This document shows positions 26,987-40,395 of a stretch of DNA of 64,000 bases, one piece after another. The notes under the pieces are model-generated. The model searched no databases. It saw only the letters and a list, made by a program, of their open reading frames with translations, and was not told where the DNA came from. The stretch is from positions 1,550,001 to 1,614,000 of the forward strand of contig CM106586.1 of assembly GCA_048013815.1 (NCBI GenBank). The letters are read 5' to 3'. Position numbers and translations under genes: made by a program. The DNA comes from Setoptus koraiensis (lineage: Eukaryota > Arthropoda). How positions within the stretch are numbered: the stretch's first letter is position 1; every line of letters begins with the position of its first letter.

Positions 26987-29900
26987 ATGAATTTGCTACA
27001 GTTTGTCACAAAGTATAAGCTACCAATTTTTTTATTCATCGTTGCAAGTTTGCTAATTTTATGCCACCAAACTATCATAATAATCTTTATTAGAATCAGC
27101 TCGCATCAGATCAAATCAATTGATCATGTAAACGTATCGAGAAAAGATTTGCCAAATGTGATAGAGGATCTCAGTAATGATGTCACCACAACCACACCAG
27201 TAGCAACTACAACCGGCCAGCCAACCGAAGATTGGTCCCATGAAGCAAGCGGAACAATAATACCGAGCTCTGATGCAAGCCTCAATTGGCGTCAATACAA
27301 CCAGCAACAACAGCAGCAACAACAGCAGCAACAACAACTGCAACAGATGAGTAATTTTGAGGATGCCAATTTGGAATGGTTCCGCTCCAAGAGACACAGC
27401 GACCTTGCCGGCGCACAAGCATCAGTGGCTCGGCGTCTTTCTCTAAATGGGGCCAGGCCGACCAAAAACAACAACAGCCAACAAGTAACGAAGGGCATTT
27501 TGTTTCCGGATGTAATTAACATAGCTTACATAAATTACACAAAAGTGGAGGCCAGCGCCACTTGCGGGCAAGGCATTGACCAGCCGGAGATGTACTGTCA
27601 GCTGGTGGGGGGTTACTCGGTATTCAAGACAGATGACATAAAAGAGGTGAGTGTGGCAATTTCATCCAAATCTAATCCAAATCTCACCCAAATCAAATCC
27701 CATTAAACTCATGACGACTTTGCAAGTTACTCACCTGTAATCTCTGCGTTCAACCGTTCGTTCTCGATGGCACTCCATTATCAGGGCCAACATTGTGACC
27801 TATGCGTGAACGATCGCAGCTCAAATAAGTCACACGACGTTGAAAACATATTTTTGCATGACGATAGATGGTGGATGTCCCCGCCACTGTCGCGGGGCCT
27901 GCAATACAAACAGATCAACGTGACCATGAGCTTCAATCAGGCCTTTGAAATCGATTATCTCATACTGACCATGGCCAATTCGCCGAGGCCCGATATTTGG
28001 ATTTTGGACAAATCGATGGACTTTGGTGAAACGTGGCAAGTGTGGCAATATTTTACCACAAGTTCGGACAATTGTCAGGAGTATTTTGGGAATATTCCTC
28101 TGCGTATAGAGAAAGAGGACACGGTTATTTGCACGGGCGAATATTCGAGCATTTTCCCCTTGGAGAAAGCTGAAATTCCCATAAGTTTAATAAAGAACAG
28201 GCCCAAAACAGATTTGAGCGCCTTCTTGCGCTTCATCACTGCCACCAATATTAGGCTGAGATTTATAAAGCCAAAAACAGCGTCAGGTACGCCACTGGAA
28301 TCAAATACCCGGCCCGGCATAAATAGGCGCATATTTTACAGCATACAATCAATAGATATTGCGGCCCGGTGCACGTGTAACGGGCACGCGGACAGATGCG
28401 ACATGATGCAACAATCGTTGTATGTTGACGTGGACGACAACAGCGCTGCACAATTGCTCAATCAGACCGTGCTTGTTCCAAACAGTGTGCGCAACAATCG
28501 TTGGCGGCGACAATTTCCGGTCACCACAACGCAGCCGGACAGCATAATGAAATGTCACTGCTTACATAACACCCAAGGTGACCAGTGTGACCAGTGCAAG
28601 GAGCCCTTCGTGCAGAAGCGCTGGAGGCCAGCCTATGATGTGACGCAATCATTGGCCAAAGTTCATTTGGGCGACAACTCATCGGGCGCGGGCTCGGGGG
28701 CGGGCAGATGGACGCAGTGGTCAGCAACCATGAAACAGTCGGCCGTATTTCAATGTGAGCCTTGCAATTGTCACAACCATTCAGACAAGTGCCAATACAA
28801 TGCAACCGTGGACAAACTGAAGCTCAGCATGGACGTGCACGGCCAAATGGACGGCGGGGGCGTTTGCTTGCAGTGCCAGCACAACACAACGGGCGTCAAT
28901 TGCAACAAGTGCCTAGAGGGCTTCTATCATCCGTTGGATCGCGATTGGACGGACCCCATGGCATGTGTGCCGTGCGATTGCGACCCGCGATACACCACGG
29001 GCCAGTGCGACATCAATGGGCACTGTGAGTGCAAGCCAGAATATCTGGGCAAAAGACAGTGTGCCCAATGCAAGAGTGGGTATTATGGGGACAATTCGAA
29101 GAAAACTTGCAAACAATGCGATTGTAATTCGCAGGGCACCCAGGCCTGCGACTCGCAAACTGGTGCCTGTAAGTGCAAAAACAACGTCATTGGCCAGCGC
29201 TGCGACCAATGTGTGTCCAATTATTTCGGGCTCCATCTGGGTCTGGGCTGCAGGCCGTGCAATTGTGGGGCCGGCTCGCACTCGGCCCAGTGCAATCTCA
29301 TCACGGGCCAGTGTTTGTGTCGCAAGGGCGTTATGGGGCGCCAGTGTGACCAGTGCGATTATGATCATTTCAATTATAACGCCAGCTTGGGCACTTGCCA
29401 AAAGTGTCAGTGTCACTCAAATTTGTCCTATTACAACGACATTATCCAACGCAATAATCAGCTAATGTTGCTGCACGCCTCGTCGTCGTCATCTGGCCTC
29501 ACAAACATGCTACAGCCTTTTGGTAGTGGCAGCAACCTGAGCGCAATACAACAAGCAACCAACGGCAATTATAGAGACAAAATGGATCAGACACAAATGG
29601 AGCGATTGTGCGACCCGTACGACGGCCGCTGTAGCTGCAAAAAGAACGTCGAAGGCTTACGTTGCGACAGGTGCAAAGAGCGATATATCGTCGACCAACA
29701 CAACACAGGCTGCAAGGCTTGCGAGGGCCAATGTCTGGAGGAATTGTTTGGAAAATTAGATTTAATTAGATACACACTGGACGACACTATCAGCCACGTC
29801 AATCAGAGCAAAGCGAACAAACTCAAAATGGAAAAAGTCAACGAATGGAGCAGACAAGTGCACGATTTTACGCAATATTTTGCCGCATCACGCCAACAGC

Positions 29901-32692
29901 TGGCAACCAGTATTAGAGGCTTTGCACGTGCCATAAACGTAACAATTATACCCGAGGATTTTAGCAATCACTTAATTATGTTCAACACGAGCCATTTAAC
30001 GCTGGCAGGACAAAATATGAGCAGTCTCAGTAAGCGATTGCAACAATTGGATGAGCTGTATTCGGCCGGCGAAAGGATAAACAGAATTGAGGCCATCAAA
30101 GGCGAACTCAGAAACAAACTGTTGCGAGTCAATCAAATCACAATGAGCAGTCTCAGCATCGATGCACACATTTGGAGCATAATGGATCGCTACTATAAAT
30201 TTATGTCGCAATTTGGAGTTCCCCAATTGGTGGACAGTGCAAATGTGGCCCGTAATGGCGTCATTGTAGCCGATTCCAGCGATACCAATGACACAAAAAA
30301 CGAAGAGGAAATCAAAACGAAGATTCTGGAATTTCAGACGGCAATGAACGCGACTAGAAAGTTGAAAGATTCTCAATGGCTGGCTTTTCCGTTGTACAAC
30401 ATCAATGCAAAACTTACGCCCGAAGTGGACTGGTTTCGAGCTGAGTTCGAGCGAGCCTTGCAGCAGTCTGTGAATTTACGCGAACAATTGCTAGAAAGAG
30501 GCTACCAGGAGATATTCAAAATCTTGCTTAGCGACTATGCAAGCTTAAATTCCGTTGTAGACACAACAAGAGCTCTCATTCGTGAGAATATTGATTTGTC
30601 AACCAACGACGATAAACACCAAATAGTGAGCTTGAGAGGAGCCACACGCAAACTCGACACTCTGGCTGCTGATCTCGACAGCTATAAGACCAAAATCGCC
30701 GACGCTTCAACTTTAATCAAGCGCGTGATAAACAAAGCTCGCATAGTGGACGATTATCTATCCAAAGAGTCCTACCTGAGCATCGGAATCAATTTGATCA
30801 AACTGACAAACGAGAACAATCGCAAACAAAAGGCTACATTGGACAGTGTTTTGGGCGAGAAGAAATTGGAAAAATTGCAACAAGAGGCCCAAAATGAGAA
30901 CGTTAAACTGCAAAATTTACTTAAGCCATACGACAATTATCGCTATCTGTTGTTTGATGCCAACAGTACAATGAGCTCATTGCTGCAATTGAACCAGACA
31001 GTCGCCAAAACTGTCGAAAATAACGGTATTGTGCTGAAGAGAATTCGCTCCGATAGCGACAAATTGATTGCTAGTTTGCCGACGAGTGGCAAAAATAGCC
31101 AATCAATAAGCCAACTTACTATTGCCACAAAAATTATGCAAAGCACTCTGAATGAATCACGCGAAAAAATAGATAAATTGATGGGTAGCGACTTTGATGC
31201 TCTAAATAGCGACTATGTTTATTTGGTGAATGCAACAAAACGATTGTCCCATTTAGCCACAGAAGGCATGCAAAGTGTCAAAGTGTTTGAACGAAAATTC
31301 AACCAGTTCCAACAAACAGTAAACAAACTCAATCTGTCGGCCAGAGGCGCTTCGTTGAAATGGCTTGCACTATTGGCGAGGGTGCGTAAAATTGGTGAGA
31401 ATTTCAATTCAATTCAGAGGGATAGAAGTTCAGTGAATCGAACACAATCGAGAGTGAGCTCAATGTTGGCATCGCTGAACAAACAGAAAGAATATTCTAA
31501 ATTAATGGGTTACGGCACAATTATACTACAACCGGAACAACAGCAGAATATCCAATTAGACATGCTAAAACAGCCCAGCGGGACCACCAGTTTCATTGGC
31601 AAGGGTGAACTAGTAATGAACAAGTTGGAAAAAAATTTTGCGAGCCTCAGAGAAGATGTAGAGACAACACGAAACATTGTGAACAAACTGAGAGTTGGGG
31701 CCCAATTCAATGGAACCAATTGCGTCAGATTGCGCCCTTCCAACGGTAGTTATGTGGGCCAGACAGGCGACACAGCAAGAGAGCAACAATTGAATCTGAC
31801 AGCCATGGTTAAGACAAGCGCTCAAGAGGGCGTTATAATGTTCTTGGGTATGCCCAAACAGATAACTAATTACCGATTTGACAGATGGCAAGATGCAAAA
31901 CAGCAAGCACAACAAATGTCAATGGGCAACAGCAGCAACACATTCAAGTGGCCATTCTTGGACAGTGGCCAGATGTTGTCCGATCATCGTCAGTTGCTGT
32001 ACGAAGATTACATAATTTTGTGGCTCAACAGGGGCAAGTTGGTTGCGAATGTGTCCTGTCAGGGGCGCCGCATATTGCATAAAGACACCGAGATAGATAT
32101 AAGCGACGACAAGTGGCATAGAATAACGTTCGAAAGTAGACCGGACCAAGCAAGCGACAAATCAACTAATCAAAATCAAATAATCAAAATCAAAGTTTTC
32201 GACCAAGAGGGTGAAGCCTCGATTGTTTCAACCAGACTAGAGTCATCCATCAACAAGAGCAACACGTCCTCTTGCATAATATCTAAATTCATCCAAGTTT
32301 ACAAGCAAGCCTCTGACCAGTCAGCCGAAAGTGACCCGGGGCTGGCCCATTTGTACGTTGGGGCCGCTCCCATTGATCGTGTGAGCCAGCGAATGGGGCG
32401 ACGTTCTCTGAGGAACAAATTGTCGTTTTATGCAAGCGAGGATGCAAGCGTTCATTCGAATAATACAAGGCGGTCACGAAGACACGACAATTTCGTTGGA
32501 AGCATCTACGATATTAGAGTCAACGATATGCAATTAAATGTTTGGAATTTCGACACCAGCAGCCCGTCGGACTATCCGACCAACATCTATCATAGAGGAC
32601 AGCACAAATTTGCCCAGACGATGCCCTCCAATTGCGGCCAATGGAGACCCAATGCGGACTATGTACCGTTCGACGAAATAAGTGCCAATTGA
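26987..32692 (+). CDS. Short laminin subunit with LN, six LE, coiled coil and one LG domain
   Basis: Exons 26987-27646 and 27785-32692 give 1855 residues; the junction AAAGAG|GTGAGT to TATCAG|GGC joins DDIKE to GQHCDLC in phase 0. Laminins are secreted trimers of basement membranes. A hydrophobic segment (about 13-37) acts as signal or anchor, followed by a Thr- and Gln-rich linker including a polyglutamine run. The LN domain spans about 165-414 (ATCGQG, WWMSPPLSRGLQ, DFGETWQVWQYF). Six LE modules fill about 416-874, with inserts in the first, second and sixth. A coiled-coil region covers about 875-1525. The C-terminal 320 residues form an LG-like domain (YIILWLNRGKLVANVSC, DDKWHRITFE, GSIYDIRVN). 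An LG domain marks an alpha chain, yet L4 domains, many LE modules and LG2-5 are absent and no further exon is seen downstream. Confidence 0.85.
27301..27348 (+). repeat. CAG/CAA polyglutamine tract in laminin exon 1
   Basis: Mixed CAG and CAA codons encode about 14 glutamines with one Leu, upstream of the LN domain. Codon mixing suggests an older, less unstable tract. Confidence 0.9.
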
Positions 32693-33773
32693 GGTAATTA
32701 TACACAACAAACAATCTCTCTGTTACATTAGCTCTCTGGTCGCATTGTCTTGTCATTGTTGGTTTGCTAAATTAAAGATCAGCTTGTGCATGGTATTACT
32801 ACTTATTATATTACTAATTATTATTATTATTGATTCAGCAACAGCGACGAATGCTAATCAGCGCGCAACCACGACAACAAACTATTAACAAGGTATTACA
32901 TTGTATGTTTATGCTCTTGTTTATCATCTCATACGCAAGGTGATTAGTTTCAGGGGAGAGGCTATTGCGATGCGAAAAAGATGATGCTGCTGATGAGGCG
33001 AGAGGTGCGTTATATGCGTTGTTTTCATCAATTGTTGTTCTTATCGTGAGCCCGTCCAATTTTAGCTTGGTATTACCATTTGTTTATACTTGTCAATTGG
33101 TCAATTCCAATTAACAAAATCCCAATTAGCTTAAATGATGATTTAGCTTCATCAATGATGCGTTGCTCGCACCTATGAATGTAAATAATAATCAATGATT
33201 CCTTCACATCCTGAATTGTGATTGTTTCCGATGAATGTGTGCGCCAGTGTGTGAGTTTGTGTTCCCTTCAAAAGCTCATATCCGATGTATGTGTGAGAAT
33301 AAGTGTGAGTGTGTGTGTGTGTGTAATCGAGTTGTTAGTTGTTGTGTTTCCAATAATTAGACAATCAATTAATTAATTAACTTAGGCCAGTCGACTGACC
33401 ATCGACTGCAGATTAGCTATAAAATATATGCATATATGTAACTTCTCTACTTTGGTCTCTCCCTTTCTCTCTTTCTCTCTCTCTCCGTCTGTCTGTCTGT
33501 CTATTTGTCTTTGCCTCAGTATCTTTCCTTTTCTCTGTTTGTCGTGTTTATGTGACTAACTTGAGTCTGTTACATAATCTGGGCCCCAACTGGCTTCATG
33601 ATTAGCTGGTTGTAAGCGATTCATATGTGAATATGACAATGATGATAATGATGAATTGATAACAATGATGAACGACCATGACGTAATGATGATAGGCGAC
33701 TATTTCTATTACTAATGACCCTATTACTAACTCACTAGTAATCACCAACTCACTAATGACTCACTAATGATTG
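32693..33773. other. Spacer downstream of laminin
   Basis: No gene recognised and no LG-domain exon visible. Contains a (GT)n run near 33305-33325 and CT-rich tracts near 33460-33500. The right edge is the 3' flank of the neuropeptide gene. Confidence 0.5.
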
Positions 33774-35359
33774 TCAGTAATGAGATTGTACTGCATCTCT
33801 GCTCATATCACTACTGCTGCCAATTCGATTCAATAATGCTGCACCATCGCCATTTGATCTAGCCTTCTTTGCCAATTCATCTGGGGCCTCTTCCGGTGCT
33901 AATCTGTTGTCCACTGATCGTTTGCCCCACATACCGCGCAATTTATTCCAGCGAGTATTCTCAATTCGTTTGCCCATATTATCCGGTACATTGCTGCCCG
34001 TATATGATCTTGTTTGAATAGAGTTGCTAGTTCTGCCCAATAGGCCGCCCATAGACTGAAGTCTGGGCTGTTTAGCGGTCCAATCGCGACTCTCAATGGG
34101 AATTCGCGTTGCTTTAGGCCTAGAGTTTGAATTTGATCTGAATGAATCAAAATAAAACGCAATCAATGGCTTACTTTTCGATGTTGTCGAAGTGCTCTTA
34201 GATTGTCTTGTTTGCATGTGTCTATGCGCTGGCAAATACAATTTGCCATTGATGCCATGCCTCAGATATTCTTTAGAGTCTTGGTGTCGTTTCTCGATTG
34301 AACCGCTTTCGTCGTCTCCAATTATCAGGCCCGATCGAGGGTCCAATTGTTGATTCAAAACAAAATCAGCATCAATATCGTGCTGAGCGGGCCAAAAATG
34401 GTTGTCGTGTTTGTCGTTTTCGTGCTCATAATAGGTGGCTTTTAGCATCTTTTTCATTGTCAATGATCTCATTAATTGCGTTTCCATATTGTCCAACAGA
34501 GCCAACAGTTTGTCAACAATGACCTCCTTGTCCACAGCGCCATTGTCTAGAACGTTGTCGTTGAATGAAGTCAAACTAACCGCCTCTGTTGCAGGTGATT
34601 CCTCGGGCCCCAGAGTCAGTTGATTTAATTGTTCAGCATTTGTGATATTGTTGTTGTTGCTTTGGGCAGCCAATATATTGCTGATAATTGTCAAAAGTGC
34701 CTGCTCTTCGGCCTGTTGCGGTAGCTGTTTGTTGGACACCGTAGTGTCAAACCTATTGTTGTTGTGACGTGGCACTCTATCACCAGTTAGATTTTCATTC
34801 ATTGTTTGCGCATCATGCAGGGAATCGTACAATTTTTGTTGGCCTGCGTGATTGCGATTAAAATTGTAGATCAAAAAAGGATAAAATTGAGGATACAAAC
34901 ACAATGGTCAGTTTGCTTTATCATTATTGGGCCCGCTTCTGCGAGTTGTCAAGTTGACCTTTGTCATTTATTATCAGTATCATCATCATTGTAATTATTA
35001 TTACAATTGTTATTAGTGATTGACAATCACTGGCTCAGTGGAAACTCACCTGGGCCCATTGAGGGACTGACCATGTCGATGGTGGACATGGTGAGTTTGT
35101 CGTTGTTGTTTGCTGCTATTGCTGCTGCTGTTGCGGGCTCGTCAATGAGAGCACGTTCCAATTGATTGTTTGTGGCCGCAACAACGGATTGAATACTCAT
35201 AATTGACATATTCATCATTAGTGCCACTAGTGCCGATGCTAGCATCAACATGATGAGTTTCCGGTAAATGAACTTGTTTGTCACAATGAGATTAGTTGAA
35301 ATATGAGCCAAGCGCTCACTTGATTGGACTGGCAATTGTCGACTTGCTTTGTTCATCAT
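33774..35359 (-). CDS. Neuropeptide precursor with one W(X6)Wamide (myoinhibitory/allatostatin-B type) peptide
   Basis: Exons 35050-35359 and 33774-34843 give 459 residues; the donor CCCAG|GTGAGT and acceptor CACGCAG|GCC meet in phase 1 (GPG joined to QQKLYDS). The N-terminus has a long basic stretch and then a hydrophobic signal (LIMLMLASALVALMM). After about 340 residues of Asn-rich spacer lies WNKLRGMWGKR at 33918-33950: Trp, six residues, Trp, Gly amide donor and a KR cleavage site, the hallmark of myoinhibitory peptides. Just before it SYTGSNVPDNMGKR could give a second amidated peptide. Known precursors carry several W(X6)Wamide copies; only one is visible here. Such peptides act on sex-peptide-receptor-like GPCRs to inhibit muscle and gland activity. 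The precursor call is firm; one-to-one orthology is not. Confidence 0.75.
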
Positions 35360-38300
35360 TGTTGTTGTTGCTGATTGTTGTCTATTGTCATTGATATTGT
35401 TTTTCTGTTTGTTATTTCGCTTGCTTGTTGTGATCTATGGTACAATCATGGCGGTGATAGCTCTTGATGAGACCGCAGTTGCTCTGATTTATTACTTTCT
35501 AGTCTATGTAAGTATTTGCGTGTTGTCTGCAAGTTTGTTCGCCTCGCCTCGCCTCGGCTCAATCAATCAACTGACTATTGGATAACACTTTGCGAAGGCG
35601 ATAAACTTTGCTCACATGGAACATTATATATATATATATGATTAATTGAATACTATATATATTAATTTAAACTGCTCACTGGATCATCGATTCAGGGACA
35701 TTATGAGGCCCTCGTTTTGAGCCAATCATGATGACATTGTTTCATTGTTGCTGCTGTTGCCAATGACTCGAATCTGTTTATCTCGAAATTTGGATATTTA
35801 AATATCTGAATAATCGCGAGTAAGGCATGACTAAAGCATTTGTGTTGTATAATTTGTTTTATTGTGTGTGTGTCTGCCCGGATCTAGCGAATGTTGTGAC
35901 CCCAGTGAAAGTTTAGAAAGAATGTAAAGCTGTCGTATATTTCCAGAATGTGCTCCCTCACTGCGCTCACTTGTAACCAATTAGTATGTGCGTACGTGAA
36001 TCCATCAAATTGATATATCGGCATATATATATATTTATATGCACAAAGAAAGTTTGCCGCCCCCATCGTGGCAGCAGTTGCTGGAAAATCGTGCGAATCG
36101 ATTATAACAATTCGCATGCGCTCTCACAGATATTCAATATCTATGTGCGGGCGCTTGCTGCCAGCCGGGCCCCTTTCAATCTATTTCGGCCCACTCTGGT
36201 TCACATTTGGGCGCCCACATTGGCGCAGCCTGGATTGTTTGCCAGCGCGAGTATTGGCGAGATTGCGCAATGGCAGCACAGATAAACAGTGCAAATGTAA
36301 GAGTAAATGATGACTGAACAGTTCACTTGGATGGCCCACAGAATGCTCATTATCGACAAAAAGAATATTCAATCATTGTGTTTGGCATGCTAATGTTCAA
36401 TTTTAATCCGCTTAGTTATTTCGCATGTGCCACTGGTGCCTCTGGTTAGTGGCTCGTAGGCGTAGTTGCAACTTGCAACAACGATCGCATCGACGATGGG
36501 ATTACAACCTGATTATTCTGATAGCTCCCACAATGCCTGATCCAGCTTAATTAATTGGTCATTAATACCCAGATAGATACTTCACTTGTCTTAGTTCATG
36601 ATACTACTAATAATGTCTCTATTTAATAGAGTCTATTAAATTCATTTGCCATACACACACACACACACACGCTCACGAATGCTAATCAATGATAGTTAAT
36701 TAAACTTACTCATCGCAATCGATTTTATTTTATGGCCACTGTTCGGTCTGTTATTGTTTTGCTTTGCTCAGCGACGATTTTTCCCACATCCGGCTCGCTC
36801 ACAACAAAATATTGTGCTGGTTGGAGGCCCTCCGACGTTGCAAACAATAACAATGTATCGACTGTTTCCATTCTAACATTCTTGTTACATGGCTTTGTGT
36901 TGTGCATGGCTAGTCGCTTAGATTTTGCAGAGCTTCGCAAACATGGCGCCCCCTACTAGCTGATATACTGATACCAACACTGCTGACAATGAAATTGGCA
37001 GTGGTTGGCAATGAGATTGACTCCAAGTGACAAAAGTAGCAACCATTAACGTGTGCCACGTATTATTGCCACGTATCATTGGAACGGGATATCGTGGTGT
37101 CCAACTGTTCGCCACTATTAGGCCGAACAGTTGAATGCTGTTAGCTGATCAATTTGTCTATCACCTTGGCATTATCATGGACCACTGACGCTAATATCGC
37201 TCGCTCGATTTGGCCCGTTTAGCCCTCATATGTCGAAATAGGCTGGCGCTGTTGAGAATATTTAATTTGCACACTGTTGACACTCGTATAGTGGTGGCAG
37301 TTTCCATCAGTTCACATTAGACTGGACATTAGATCACATAGCTGATATTGAGCCTGGATGAGCTAATATTGAGCTTTGGATAGTTCGATTAGAGGGGCAC
37401 CAAATTGAATCCTAATTAATATATTCATCGCTCACTATATTGACCGGTCACACATTTGTCGCCATCGGGCCTCATGATTAGTGGCAGTGAGCGAACCAGT
37501 AGCAATTCTCTTACCCACGGCCATCTAAATTCACCATGAGTTGTCCGGACTTCGGACAGGCCTTGTGCCTCAAAATGCCACCTGGTTCGCCTATTACACC
37601 CGTTTCGCTGCATTACAGCCCCGTTTTTACACATTTGTGACCCTCGGTACGGGCCGGACGGGCGATTTCGATGAGTTAGCTACGGCGCAGAGAAATCAGC
37701 GTAAGCCCACTCGTGATGTCCCGCCAAGGGCGAACTGTATACAGTAACAGAGTAACACAAATGACAATCCAACGGAGGCAGCTTGCTTGGAATTTCGGGG
37801 TCAGTTGGGCCGCATATTGGCGGAGCCGCGAGTGAAAACTGGCGATGCGAATGTTTGCCTAATATGGCTGAGTGAGTCACGCGTCGCAGGCCGCATGTTG
37901 GTTGAAATGGCCTTGATGACGGATTAAATATAGATAGAGACAAATCAGTCATCAGTGTGTCGCCCATTAGATAATGAGCTTCAATTAGAGTCGGTTTCCT
38001 TCGGATTTTCGAATTGAATTTGGTCGCTCGTAAAATTCACACACATTCATGCTTGAATTGGTCCATCTATTTCGATATATCGAATATTCGACGATGATTA
38101 GATTGAGATGAGTGGAGATTATCTATTCGCGTTGAGCTATCATACCGATTATGCAGGAGCGCGCCTGATCATAAATGTCACCACTGGCGTGTCTAGAGGA
38201 GCCATTCAAGTAGCATAATCCTCAAACTGTTCACCTTTTTTACTCTTATGCGTGCCACTGTTCTGCGTAATTGTGTCTCGTCTTGTCCGCAAACTGTCTA

Positions 38301-39419
38301 CTCGTGTCTCGGCGATCGTGTTTGTTCACGTGCAAAATAAGTAGGTGCTGCTGGGTGGATCGACCGACAAACAAACAGCCGGAGAGAATCAAGTTGTCAG
38401 TTTTGTGTCAAGCGATTACCATTCTTCTCTGTCGCAGAACCCACATCACTCATCAACGTCACAACACTCACACTTTCTGCGTTATGTCTCCATCAATTAC
38501 TTGTCTATATCGATTTTGCTGTGTTTTAAGGTCACAAAGACGCAGAAAAATCTAAAGCAGACAGAACAATCTAAAGCATATTGCAAGAGTGTCATCTTAC
38601 GCTGCATCCAGCCACCTTTAAAACAAAACATAACGAAACACTCAACTATTGCATGTATTGAGTTAGCGCAAAACAGAGCTGGGGCCAAATCATCGCACCT
38701 GGTCGGGTTTGCAGAAGCCTGGTGCATAAGCGAAAACAATTTGCTCACGTGTTGGTGAGCTGATTATTGACTATTGATTAGGCGATTCTTTTTATTTATT
38801 GCGATGAAAAGAATCCAGGTGCAGTCATGGTGCACGTGAACAACAAGAGATTAGAGTGATAAGATGAGAAAGGGTTAGTGCTTGCTTATCTGTGATAGTG
38901 CAAACAAACAGATATTTCAGTTGGTGCCAAATGAGATCCCACTGGAATTCGCGCATCGCTGTTGAACAAACGCCAACCTCAGTTATGCGAATTGCTATTT
39001 GTCGTTTTTTTCGAGCCGCTATTTTTGCCGCTATTTATGTGCATATTGTTGATCGTTTTCCAAGATTAAACACACGAATTGGCTTTAGAACGAGTGAGCC
39101 AGTCACTAGGCTCTGCAGCTTTCGGAGCTTGCGAAATACAATTCGGTTCAATTGTAGTGCGCAATAGTGAGGGCCCGCATGCTCGCTGGCACAACGGAAT
39201 GGTCGCATGACACTTGCTATCTCTACTGTTTTCTTATCTTCTCTGTGGGACAAAATCGAGCTCGCTATCTGCATTCAGCGGCCCCGACACATGGGTTCTT
39301 TGTTCTCCACTTGAACGGCCCGTTGAACTGATCGAACGTGGCGGATTTATCACATTCACGACTTTCATTCAGGCTGGATTTGAAAAATTCCCAGTCGGAA
39401 TTTTCGACTAACAGTGTCA
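35360..39419. other. Long spacer without a recognised gene
   Basis: No supported coding sequence. Contains TA-rich DNA near 35625-35665 and 36020-36040, a (CA)n run near 36653-36672, and otherwise unremarkable sequence. It ends where the accessory repeat island begins. Confidence 0.45.
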
Positions 39420-40024
39420 CTTGCTTGTGAATAAACTCAATTGGTGTTACATTGGCGAATTAAAATGGCCCCTACAGCCCTTTCTTCGCACTGATTCTAT
39501 TTCATTTTTCACTCGGGCAGTATTCTATCGTGAAAACTCTCTTGCAGGTTGTTAGATTGTCCGATTTTGAGTTTCTCGCCGATGCGAAACAATTTTATTG
39601 AGTAGCCTGTTGAGAAAGACTCACAAGGAACTCGACTTACAAGAGCTGATAGACTCAGATTGAATCCTCCTTAGTCTAGATCGACTCAACTCGACGAGCT
39701 GACAAGGAAGGCTCCCGGGGTGATACACTCAGATCTAAAAATGAGTGTATTGGTTGAATAGAACTCGTCTCCCTGAACAGGGAAACATCTGTCTTTTCCC
39801 CGTTATTTTTTTGTTTTTTGGGAATCTTCGCAAAATTTTTTTCTTATTGGTAATGAATTAAACATGAACTGCTTAAGTTTTAATCGTCGATATTTCACGC
39901 GTTACACTCTAATTTGTTTACAACTCTTGTTGCGGCACACGTCACCATCAAGAGTGTCAATCTGACTTAAATTCACTTGGGAGGTGGGGTATCAACCTTC
40001 CATTCCTAGTTTGGCTGATATCGG

Positions 40025-40262
40025 CCATTATTGGGCACATGTGCCCATACAGTATGAGCCATTATTGAGACTGTTCTCATCAGGATAGTCTCATGAAACT
40101 TTCTAGAGACAGTTAGCACTGTGAACACGATCTGTGCAAGTCTAATCAACTTTTCATTTCTAGTTTGGCTGGTGTCGGCTGATATCGAGCAAATAGGTTC
40201 ATTCAGAATGTGCCATTTTTGAAACTGCTCTCACCAGTAGATTCCCATGAAAATCCAATAAG
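40025..40262 (-). repeat. 157-bp-type tandem repeat, inverted copy (period about 154)
   Basis: Two degenerate units read on the minus strand; matching positions (GAGCCATTATTGA at 40056 and TGTGCCATTTTTGA at 40210) are 154 bp apart. The unit is the reverse complement of the family at 49875-50130, including the stretch CACGATCTGTGCAAGTC. Confidence 0.75.
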
Positions 40263-40395
40263 AAGACAGCAAGCACAATTTTATATACAGTGTTCTCATT
40301 CACTTCCACTCATTACTACGTAACAAACTATCTAAACACCTAAGATCATTCACTAGAAAAATTGAGCGCTTTTATACTGGTATAATCTATATAAC

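Noticed and set aside
28913-29465. Long frames on both strands within laminin LE modules
   Set aside because: Shadows of the Cys-rich laminin coding sequence, which has the correct LE spacing in its own frame.
36725-38760. Several 60-137-codon frames in the spacer left of the island
   Set aside because: No domain, composition or splice signal supports them; they overlap on both strands.
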